Below, piece after piece: positions 49,242 to 59,667 of a DNA stretch of 64,000 nt (positions are counted from its first letter, which is position 1; each line of letters starts with the position of its first letter). This DNA comes from Patellaria atrata CBS 101060 (lineage: Eukaryota > Ascomycota > Dothideomycetes > Patellariales > Patellariaceae). A program made the translations under genes and the position numbers. The DNA is taken from NCBI GenBank assembly GCA_010093705.1, contig MU006107.1, positions 108,031 through 172,030 of the forward strand. The letters run 5' to 3'. The notes beneath the pieces are model-generated. The model made no database searches and was not told the DNA's origin. It saw only the letters and a list, made by a program, of their open reading frames with translations.

Positions 49242-50492
49242 CTACTTCCAAAACATCTTCTCTATCGCTCCAGGCGCACGATCATCCACGTCAGACCTTT
49301 TATCTGTACCTTCACGGATAGGGCCGTCCGATGTACTTCTCAGTTCGCTAATCAGGGGCCCGAGAGGAGTGCTTCCGATCCCAAAGGAGAATCCGAAGTT
49401 AAAGCCAGAGTCAATCCCTGGGAGAACCGGCATCTCTAATACGGACTCAAGGGTCGTTGACTTTGTCTCTCTCTTCTCACTCCTGCTTTCACCAGCGATG
49501 ACATCCCGTAATCCGGGGGGGATAAACGGAGCCAGACCGGCGAGAATGTCACCTTCTGATTTGTCTTTTCCTTTCGTTTCCGCTTTGGTCTCCGTTGATG
49601 TAAGGTCGACATCTTCCATCTCAATGTCTTCTCCTTCAGGCTCTTCAATTACCGGATGCACAGCCAATGGGCTCGTAACTTTCACACTCTTCCTCCTACT
49701 TGCACTTGCCAAGAATCCAGTCCAGAATTTCTCTTTCTCTTCCACTTTCTCTTCCACTTTCTCTTCCACTTTCTCTTCCACTTTCTCTTCCACTTTCTCT
49801 TCCACTTTCTCTTCGATCCTTTTGCCTTTCACTTTCTCTTCTACTTTGTTCTCGCCTAGGATACCCACAAATGTCGTCTGCGGTCGTGATTCTTCCTTCT
49901 TATGTTCCCTTTTCGCATCAGATTTCGTTGATGTCTGTACTCCATACTGCGATCCCCAACGACACTCACTGGGATAGTCACACCGACCCCAGCAGTCCTT
50001 TCCTTTAGCAAACCTCGTGTCGAATACTTCAGCCCTTGATGCACCCTTTCTCACCATGGAGACGGAAGACTGGTATTCAAGTTCCTCTCTACGCCAGTCA
50101 CCCCAAGCTTTCCAACCAGCATAGTCGAACTCGCTAGCACATGCTTTATGCTTCTTCGTTCGACGTCGTTTACTTTTTCGCCAAGACTTAACCGTAGTCT
50201 GACCTGCGCAGAAATAGTGGCCATCGTCTAGACAGCGTCGGGTGACCCCAAGGCTGTACGAGGAATGGCACTGGTGGCATTGCCAAAGCCAGCGGAGTGG
50301 TATAGCCGGAGGCGGATTACCAGAAGCGGAGAGAGGAGAGAAGGTGGACTCTTTACGACTAAAGATTGACTTTGTTTTACGTGCCGGGGGCGAAGGAGAC
50401 GGTGTGAGTGGGTATCGTGGTGAAAATGGAGAGGGAGGGATCGAAAGGTGGGACGGTTTGAAGGGAGTAACGGGTATTGTGAGTGAAACCAT
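49242..50492 (-). CDS. Conserved-looking fungal protein of unknown function, zinc-ribbon-like
   Basis: 416 residues in one exon; I do not recognise a named family. A Pro/Ser-rich N-terminus (SPFSPRYPLTPSPSPP) precedes a Cys/His cluster at about 68-95 (WQCHQCHSSYS, RRCLDDGHYFC) that resembles a small zinc-binding fold, followed by a strongly basic segment (KSWRKSKRRRTKKHK) and a second cysteine group (KDCWGRCDYPSECRW). Then come an EEKV tandem repeat (about 222-255), an acidic stretch and a Gly/Phe-rich tail (GFNFGFSFGIGS). The basic region could be a nuclear signal. No membrane segment. Start chosen at the first ATG of a long clean frame. Confidence 0.75.
   Translation of the reverse strand: MVSLTIPVTPFKPSHLSIPPSPFSPRYPLTPSPSPPARKTKSIFSRKESTFSPLSASGNPPPAIPLRWLWQCHQCHSSYSLGVTRRCLDDGHYFCAGQTTVKSWRKSKRRRTKKHKACASEFDYAGWKAWGDWRREELEYQSSVSMVRKGASRAEVFDTRFAKGKDCWGRCDYPSECRWGSQYGVQTSTKSDAKREHKKEESRPQTTFVGILGENKVEEKVKGKRIEEKVEEKVEEKVEEKVEEKVEEKVEEKEKFWTGFLASASRRKSVKVTSPLAVHPVIEEPEGEDIEMEDVDLTSTETKAETKGKDKSEGDILAGLAPFIPPGLRDVIAGESRSEKRETKSTTLESVLEMPVLPGIDSGFNFGFSFGIGSTPLGPLISELRSTSDGPIREGTDKRSDVDDRAPGAIEKMFWK
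49735..49815. repeat. 12-bp coding minisatellite (EEKV units)
   Basis: Six to seven near-identical tandem 12-base units (plus strand CACTTTCTCTTC) encoding Glu-Glu-Lys-Val on the minus strand. The unit length is a multiple of three, so copy-number changes keep the frame. The identity between units at synonymous sites indicates recent expansion or homogenisation. Confidence 0.92.
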
Positions 50493-52572
50493 TGTGATAT
50501 GTCTTGCAGAATTTACATTGGTAGGAGAGTCGAAATCGGGTAATTGAGAAGACTAGCTTCAGTAAGTTCACATTGACTCTGACAAGATTGACTTTCTTGG
50601 GTTGAGTAGGGAGCGATCTTCCTCCATGTAAATGTTGGAGTATTTGGTTGCTAGTTTGTCTCATTCAAGATTGTTTATAATCCATGTTTGTAGGACAAAG
50701 ACTTTTCCTCCACATTTCATTTCGCACGTGGTACTATTTTCATTTCAGTTTTTTGTTCCTTATCCAAGTGCTTTGTCGTCTCCACGCCTCATCTCTAAAT
50801 CCGTCTGCATTGTATTTGTAATTCATATTCTTACACCATTTGTGCTTCCCCTGATTTTCATAGAGATAATCTCCATTATTCATCAATAAACCTTGGTGAC
50901 TAATATTATACAAGAGTCCTCTAGATCTCTAAATAGCTGATAACTTTAAGATCCCATATGGCCTTCTTTCTTACTCAATTTGATATGAGAATGGCATATA
51001 GAAAAAGGAGGAATCAGTGCAATAAACGTCGATCAACAACTGCTCCAGTGGTATTAACACGGCTGCGTTGAGAAAACAAAGATTGGAATTATCATAAAGA
51101 TCGACAATTGAGAAGAGACCTTCATTGATAAACAAAGCTAACTCTAACTCTTTGACCTCAAGCTCAGGAAGATGAAGCGAAAATCACATTCGATATCTTG
51201 GGACTATTCATGCACACTCCACCAATGACGTCCGAGACACTGCCCTGGAATCTGCACGCGGTTTCCTGCAGGATAAAACCACAAACCCATATCCACCCGT
51301 AAAACCCCCTACCGAAACAAAGGGATCACGGGATTTCGTGTCAAAGAACTTTAAGTACTGTATGCAAGTAGAAGCTATGACAACCCTGCCTTACAGTAAC
51401 CCTTCTCAGTTCCTCCACCCACGCCCAACCGCCCATAGAGCAGATCTCCCTCACATGCCAGCCGTTCCCTCCGCGGCCCCTCCCAGCGAGCGTATAATAG
51501 CCTCTAACGCTATCGTCACGATCGTCGACCCTCGCTTCCTTCACTTCCTGCCTGTGATTCCTTAATAAGGAGTGGACCAATTGTATGCGTTAGATGAACT
51601 GCTTCTTATCAAACCCTACAAGTCTGCCCCATCTGGAATTACGATTCTAGATTTCAATGGTCGAAGTATCAGAGTGTCGGATTGTCGATCGCAGTTGCAG
51701 GTATTGACATCACGATCTCCCCCAGTATGTAGTAGTTATCTGAGTACATACAGGTATCTACCGTTTTAAGTGCGCACCCCTTCGCCCTATCAATTGATCG
51801 CCATCATCCAAGATGTTGAAGCTGACAATCACTTACAATTTTCATAAGCACGACAAGTAATCCTTCCAATACCCACTATAATATGTATGTCTTCAAAGTG
51901 GGAACTACAAAGTAACTACAAATGGACTCATCGACGCCATCTCAGCCTTGGCAGATAAGAAGCAACAGAAACGCTAGAGTTCGCCCGCGTTAGCAGGGTC
52001 TTGGCAAGATGGGGTGGCAGGTGTGGAGATTTGGAGTATTTTTATCACGATGTGGAGATTGCCGTATTGGATGAGAATTGGGGCAGGTGGCCGTGCCACT
52101 TTTTTGCTGGGTGGAAAGGGGTAGGCTTTTAGGAGGAGAGGTCTGAGTTTGCATGGTGAGATTGCTGGGAAAAACGTATGTCTTGGTTCATTATAAACTC
52201 TCGACGTGGATTAAAATGGTTCTGCGGGGCACGGTGTACTGTACAGACGTATCTCGAATAAGGAAAAAGAGGGTGGTAATGTCGCGTGAGGGCGTTCAAC
52301 CGTCGGACATGTCAATGGGGGCAAATAGTTATCGCTTCAAATGCTCATCAAACGTATTTGCAGTAAAAGGAGACAACGAGAGTGAGAATGATGGGAAAAA
52401 ATGGTAGTTTATACACAAAGATATTGCAATTTGCAAAAGCCCGGGATGAAGAATTGTGGTATCGAGAGAAAGAATTACAAAAGGCTCGCTAAGAAAGCAC
52501 TCCCTCACAGACAAACAAAAAAACGATTAATTCGCCGTAATGGGAATCCAAAGCTGCCCCCCTTTTATAAAC
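50493..52572. other. Gene-free stretch before the ammonium transporter
   Basis: About 2.1 kb between the start of the EEKV-repeat protein and the end of the ammonium transporter, both on the minus strand. TACTGTAC at 52237-52244 and a near-copy at 51353. Frames are short and unconvincing. The left part should include the promoter of the EEKV-repeat protein. Confidence 0.5.
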
Positions 52573-53818
52573 CTATTGATGATCGACCTTCTCCGCCGCG
52601 ACACCGTGACGGTCGCCGCCGACACCGGTGTGCTCGTGGCCGCTGTCTTCGCTGGGCTCCTTGCCCTCGAGCATCTGGCTGTGTTGGGGGATGCCGTGGC
52701 GCTCGCCCTGGGGAACGTTGTGTTCGGTTGATGAGGGCTCGGCCTTGGCGGGTGTCCAGGCGAGGTAGTCGCGACGGACCTCGACGTAGTCGTATGCGAA
52801 TTCGCCAAGTTGATCATCGTCAGTACCGAGGAGCTCGGCCTCTTCAGAAACGCGGAGGTGAAGGCCTGGAATCTTGTCGATGGCGAAGGCGATGAGGGCG
52901 GAGACGACGAATGCGTAGGCGGTGGCGGCGATGATATAGGCAAATTGTATGTAGAGTTGCTTCCAGTTGTGCTGGATCCAGCCACCGGAGTAAAGACCGG
53001 TATTGACACCGTCAAGACCGATGATGTAGTCGGCGGTGAAGATACCGTTGAACAGAAGACCAACCATTCCAGCGACACCGTGCTCAGCGAACACGTCCAT
53101 GGAGTCATCAATTCTGATCCAGAACTTGACTGTAGAAAAGTTAGCAGATCATCGCGTAATGATGAGTGCGGTTGAAAACGTACTCTTGGTTGCAAAATTG
53201 GCAACAACACCAGTGGTGATACCGAGAATAACACTACCCCAGGGAGTAAGGTAACCGGAAGCGGGAGTAGCAGCAACAAGTCCGGAGATGGTACCAGAGC
53301 ACCAACCGACCATGGACCACTTTCTTGCGAGCCTCCAATCGAGAACAACCCAAGTCATCGCTGCGAACATAGCAGTCAAGTTGGAATTCCAGCAAGCCAT
53401 AACAGCGCGGAGATTGGCGCCGAAGGAGGATCCACCATTGAAGCCCAACCAGCCGAACCAGAGGAAAACGGTTCCAAGAGTGATAAGGGAGACATTGTGA
53501 GGACGGAAGTTGAGCATCATCTTCTCCTGACGTCTTCCAAGCACCATTGAGTAGGCAAGAGCGCTCAAACCGGAACCGATCTCGACAGGCCCACCACCAG
53601 CATAGTCGAGGACACCCCAGGTATAACCCCAACCATTGACATTCCAGGGCCAGCAAGCAAGTGGACAGTAGACAATTGTAGCCCAAATGAAGATGAAGAT
53701 CATTGCTGGAATCACACGGCCGCGCTCAGCGACGGCTCCCATAATGATAGCAGCTGTGACGGCGCAGAATTGCATCTGTAAGGTATTTTAGATCAAAATC
53801 TGGGTAATACTTCATTTT

Positions 53819-53849
<31 letters not shown>

Positions 53850-54431
53850 GATAATTCTTACCTGGTAGAAGGCATATAGAAGGTCAGGAATGAGAGGACT
53901 ACCCGGGCTTGGCGCACCGAGAGTCTTCATGAGACCAAACTTCTGAAGATCACCGATAAAACCGTTCGTAGCATACTGGCTGAAAGCCAATGAATAACCC
54001 CAGAAATACCATTGGAACGTAATTACAGAGTAGGACATCAAGCAAGCCCAGATCATCGTAAGCGCGGACTTTCTGCGGGCAAGACCAGAGTAGAGGAATC
54101 CTAGACCGGGTACCATGACCAACACCATGGCTGATGCCACAATGATGTAGGCCTGATCTCCAGATTGGAACCATTGATTCAAGTTTTCGGCATCTGAGAG
54201 GAAATGTCAGTAATTCATGGTTCACGGGGTTCATGCTTTGACTGTGAGAAGCTATTTCCTGTTGCTGTTGTTTGCTGCTACTCGCCGCTTTCGGGAATTT
54301 GGCGGAAGAAAGACAGCAGAGCAGACAGTATGATAAAGCTCTAGAGAGGACAAATACTTACTGGAATCACCACCAAGGTCCGCATCGGTACCATTGAAGG
54401 CGGTGGGAGGTCCAACCCAAGAGTAGGACAT
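52573..54431 (-). CDS. Ammonium transporter, Mep1/Mep3 type
   Basis: Exons 54431-54362, 54193-53862, 53775-53184 and 53129-52573 give 516 residues. Eleven membrane spans of the Amt/Mep fold are recognisable, starting AYIIVASAMVLVMVPGLGFL and the signature RRKSALTMIWACL. At the first twin-His position there is Glu199 (GGPVEIGSGLSAL), while the second, His348 (FAEHGVAGMVG), is kept. A Glu at the first site is known for the Mep1/Mep3 branch, as opposed to Mep2. The C-terminal cytosolic tail keeps EEAELLGTDDDQLGEFAYD and ends in a His/Glu-rich stretch. It takes up ammonium across the plasma membrane. A GATAAG site lies about 320 bases upstream (near 54750), consistent with nitrogen control by GATA factors but weak evidence alone. 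The second intron carries a T14/G22 homopolymer. Confidence 0.95.
53815..53850. repeat. T14-G22 homopolymer block in transporter intron 2
   Basis: Fourteen T followed by twenty-two G on the plus strand, inside the 86-bp intron 53776-53861; on the transcribed RNA it reads as a C-run followed by an A-run. Such tracts are prone to slippage and assembly error, so the exact length is doubtful. Confidence 0.9.
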
Positions 54432-57400
54432 ATTGAAGAATTACTCGTCGGCACGAGCTGTTTAGTAAGTGCTCGTGTGTATTAAACAAAAAGCTAAGGT
54501 AAAGGGAAGAAATGGTCCGCCTGGGAGTGGAATGCTGTATTCAAAGGAGTGGGCGAGAGAGGGGCACCACCAATTCAAATATAAACTGGTGAGCAAAAAA
54601 AGGTGCGATAATCTCTCGATGATCACTCTCTTCAGAAATACGCAGGTAGGGGTACGGGGATGGGATTTTTAAAGGCTCTTTTGGCTCTTTGCTTTCCACG
54701 GCTTCCACGACGTCAAGGCCAGACCCCAAACAACCTCCGAGCATAAACTCTGCTTATCTCCCCCTGCTCGACAAATGATCCAGCCAGTCGGGGCAAAATA
54801 GACGAGTCGGCCAGGTCAACTCGTTCCATCAAAGTCGTGGGGTCGCGGCGTGGCGCATCAGACTTTCAAACCCATCGTAACTGTACAGTGCGGTACCAAC
54901 AGTCGAGCACCAGTTTGGGTAGAGTTGGTGCGCCTTGCTTTTTTGGGCACATCCAACCTCGTTACTGTACAGTAACTTCCAATCTCTTCTCGAATGATCG
55001 TACGCTCTCTGCTCTGTTACACTTGTATCATGCAGCCAAACCCGGTGCTTGGTATTTTCCGTCATTTCAATCATCCAATTCGATGAGAGTTCAGTCCACT
55101 TTTTCCCTTATCAGACCCTTGAAGAAAACGAGCCGGAATACTGAAAGGAGATAAACGAAGCACATATATGCACTACAAATACCGTCACTCTCCATGACGA
55201 TGCGGTATCTGTGCTACACCCTTCCTTCGTTCCACAATAATAAAGGTACTGCGAATAGTACATCTTAAGAAACTGTATAATACGGTATTATGGCTAAAGT
55301 TGATGTTATTTTCGCAGTAGGAGTTTGATATGCTCCTTTGGATGAGACGCGCTATAGTAGCACTTGGCACGGGATGCCGTTGGCCGTCGTTTTCCTTATC
55401 TTTCGCCTTTTTCTCTTTGTTCACGTCCTTACGCAAAACACTCCCGCAACCCATTAGTCTCGGATCCGCTTATTGGTCGGATCCCAATAGTCCTCCTTTT
55501 CAGCCGAATCTCGCATCCTTCCATCTCGACTCCTAGCAAAGCGAGCGGCAAACTGTATAAATTCAATTACTTTGGATCGCATGCCAAGCGAGAGCTTGTA
55601 GATGAACTGTTAGTATCAAGCCCCTTATTGGCCATATCGGGATGTCAAAAGATAAGGGCTTAAAGTCTCTTTGTTGTTACTCTTGGCTGACAAGTTCCTT
55701 CGTGAAGATGGAATGAACAATCTCGCTTTCCTACACGAATCACATCCCCGAGTTCTAAAAGAGAGAGATGGTTCAAGATCTGGCAAGGAAGCTTGTACAG
55801 CTTCCATTATGCTTTGTTTCGACCGATTCTCCACACTCTGTGAAACTCTTCCGAAGCGTTTAGAAATATGGTGACAAGAACCTCTGTGTCCGCATGTGCT
55901 GCTGTTCTATATTCGGTAGAGTATGCTTTCCCTTAAAGAGCTCCACGTTGTCTCCCGTGTTACGGCGCGGAGGCTGAAATTTTTGGTGGGAAATCCATGA
56001 GGTCGGTTGAAGGTTGAGATATTTTCTCAGCCCACCATACCGGCCCGTCTTTTTCAGGGACAAACATGATGGAGCTCGTGAACAAGTACAGTACTGTAGA
56101 TAAACAAGCCACTCACCAGTCACACCACCTGTCAGCCCTGAATTCTCGCATTCTTTAAAGAAATAGGGATACGAATTCGAAGCCTCCCTTCGTGGGGTTC
56201 AGGTCGCCCACCAAAATATTCAAACGCCCTCTGCTGCAAGTAATCCTCCCGTCGGATCCCCCAGATTTGGATTCCCTGAGGCCTGAATGGTTGCGTAACT
56301 TTAAGAGAGATCTCCCGTACCGAGAAATGGGAGTGGGATCCCGCTGGGTGAGCTGTTAAATCACGTCGAATCTTGGAATGTTCCACGCGCTCCTTCAGCA
56401 CGTCCGAATCAGGTTCGCGTTTGTGCTGTGGGAGAACAGAGCGTCGGGCTCCTCTATTTTCTCACCTCCACGACGACCCTGAATTTTTGAGCGGGGGTCT
56501 GCCGGATTACGGCCTTCTTCTGTGAAGATGTTTTTCATAAAGAGTGGGATTCTTAAATCTCACAAAGGTCAAATAGTCAAATAGTCAAATTAGGGCTCCC
56601 GTCCTTATGTGGTGGTTTGGGTGGATTGTGTGGTTTCAGCCCTTTTCAGCAGCAGCCATCCACGCTCAAGGCTCATCTTCTTCCACACGGCTTTCCCACC
56701 CCCGCCGGAACGTCCACGATTTCAACTCTCCGATATTCGGGAGCGGCGGGAGCTCTGACTAAGCCTCGGAAACTGCCCTATCTTGAAGGAAAGTCTCGAC
56801 TTCTTCTTTAATCGCATCACGGCACCCTTAAAGAGGAACAGAAAGCGAGACTCGACCGAATGTCATGTAGTTCCATCGAACAGCTCCTGACTTTTCAAGT
56901 CCGTAAGACCTCCAATCACTCCGAACTATTCCTACATTTTCCGAGATAGAACGCTACGAATGAAAACCGTTGAGTTACCTGTCTGGCTCCGACTTTACAG
57001 TAGAAGCCGGTTCCGCCGAGCCGGGCTCGAGAAATAATTACTGTAAAGGCATACAGTAGCGAGCGGGTAGATATCAGTTAGCAGTCAAACTATTTCAAAT
57101 CCCCAAGTCACCACTCACTAGAAATATTCCGCGGATGCACTAATACAAAGTTAGCTTGGACCCTTGCATATGCGTAAAGCTCTCGAGAACGTCACCTGCA
57201 AGGAGCGGTATTCAAATTTTCAACCTCAGAAGAGCTAACAAGTTTGCTTGCACCGTTTGATGATTATAGATCGATCCATTGAGATCTGAGAAACACCGGC
57301 CGGTTTGAGTACCTTACAGAAACACTGCACAACTTAGAGAGAAAGACAAAATACCGCCTCCGATATGTGCAATGGGGAACTCATCAAGACACATGCTGCA

Positions 57401-59667
57401 CTGTTCCTACATATGTCTCAAGCGTACAGCATCGAGTTTACGTTTTGGTACGACAAGGAACCGGTATACAACTCATCTATCCAAAGTCGTACCTCGAATC
57501 CCTTTCACCGACTTCCACAGCCGCATGCACCTTTACCCTTACGATTGCGCTGTGTAACTTTCACTATGTCTCGCGATAAATGAAACGTAAACTGTTTTCT
57601 AGGTTTCACCCTATCGAAGCGCGAAGTGTTATACCTACTTTGCTGAGAGCAAGAGCGGTCAGTAAGGAAATTCGATATCGCTTTCACGTCAATTTACCAG
57701 TGGAAACGCATCCTACCACAGTAAGGTCTGATAATAAAATTAAGCCCAACTGGAAAAGTTGCGAGGAGCTAGGGGTCGTAAGCCGTTATCAATACTTGGT
57801 TCTAATAATCAAGGAGAGTAGTCCTCCTGTAAGTGCTTATGTCAATGGCGAGCACCACAACTTTTGTCACTGAATACCATCTGCAAACAGATCATGCTCT
57901 AGTTTCGTCTACACCGTCACAAATGAAAATCTGATCTTCAATGTTAAATTGTCACAACTTTCATACCGACTTCCCAATCAGCTACTGTATTTGATGACTA
58001 CTCGTGTCATTACTTTATTTTCTCGTTGCCATCCATGGTTCCGCTCTCTGCAAATGTCTATCTCTCTGATGGTTGAGAATCCTTCTTGCCTTTTGTCGAT
58101 TTTCTTTCCCTATTTACTTGACGTTTACGCCTAGTAAGAATGGGGTACCAGCTTCGGTTGTATTCGAATCTGTTAGGTCTTAGGGCTTAATTATAAATAA
58201 GATCGCAGACTATTCTGTATTTGATCCTGAGCCCGAGGATAGTGTAGGGTATTTATTGTAGCGTGGCTGTTTATGTGACCTTCAGTCTGCTTTCCATCCA
58301 TTCAAGCGTTGTGTTCATCGGGAGGAAAAAAAATGAGAATTGTTAATATCAGGGTCGACCACACTTTGCCCCCAAGTTGGGGCCATCACCGGACGTAACG
58401 TTACGATACAAACATCTCGAGTCTTTCCACATATCCAGCGCATCATCAGCGCGGATTCACCCCCCGATAGAGTGCAATTTCACCAAATTCTCAACAACCA
58501 TAGACGTTGAAGAGAGATGGAAGCGCGATTTACATAGTCTTAGCAGATATGAAGGCCTCGTGATCACATGTGGTCCCAAAGGGAAGCAAATACCGAAGTC
58601 AAATCGGTCTTGACTCACCATATCATTTCCAATTACTGTTGTCCAGCCTCGAGAGAGATTTCCGCTGCAAGTCTAGGCCTCGCATTCCCCTACGCCATCT
58701 TTAGAGGCACCACCGGTAAGGCTCTAGGGGATAGACATATGTACGATAATCCGGTAGCTACCTCGACAATACTTGACAATATCGGGATACTATAGGAACT
58801 TAAAGGCAACTTCTGATAATAGATTCCTTAATCAGCCCCTCGGTCTACATAGATTAGTAGCTTCGCTTTTGATTGCACGGAGTGGACATACCGGCGAGGC
58901 CGGTCAACGATCCTCTTCCGGTCAATATCAACACATGTTCAAATAATACCAGCGGTCAAGCGATGTTTATCGGTCAATATTTCTCAACTTTTACGGCTAA
59001 CCCTCCTAGGGTATCAAATTATTTCTATGCTGTACTGATTTGTAGTTTTACAATACATACAAGGCATACAAGTCCCGAATATCCACTCACCAGCTTAAGT
59101 TAGCATAGACCATGCATTCATACGAATGGGCGCTGCTTGTACAGTGGGGTCCGATTTCTGCTAAAAACCAACCGTTTGGAATACCACGAATGCCTAGGCA
59201 AGGGAGTGAATACATACCAGTGTTCATAATACCCAATATCTTGTTTCGATTATGTTTGTGCTGCAGGATAGCTACCGCAGTAGTCGATAGCTATCCTCGC
59301 TCATGCAGGCGTTTTTCCTATTTACATATACTCCGTAGCGTCTTTCTATTCGTCCTTATGCAACTGGCAGGGCAAGCTTTGGAAAAGTACCAATTTAAGG
59401 TGGGGGCGGGGAGGATATGCATGCTATGTCATTCTGCAAGAGGACGATGAAATGATTCCAACGCGACCCCCACAATTGACTCACATTCAATTCTTCATAA
59501 TTATCTTCTTTGCACATACAATTATAGCATTTCTAAGAATCTACGAAGGAGTCTTGTCTCATGATTTAAAACAACAAGCTTGTCCATCAGTTTGAGACCA
59601 TCTTGCGTCCGGCATCTTCCCTTTGGAAAATATCCACATATCTCGAGTTTTGAGAAGGCGATCGATT
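54432..59667. other. Long gene-free region between ammonium transporter and 5-oxoprolinase
   Basis: About 5.2 kb holding two divergent promoters. It has TACTGTAC-type palindromes at 54963-54974 and 56086-56097, and a small tandem GTCAAATA near 56570. Open frames are all short and compete with each other; none shows a domain. No tRNA, transposase or other element could be identified. Confidence 0.45.

Noticed and set aside
52527-53348. Minus-strand frame of 273 codons at the end of the ammonium transporter
   Set aside because: It overlaps the true exon 4 in another frame; the membrane protein sequence and exon phases fix the real stop at 52573.
56160-56400. TTCGAATTC-like B-box as a tRNA gene
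   Set aside because: No matching A-box or cloverleaf could be built around it; a covariance search would settle it.
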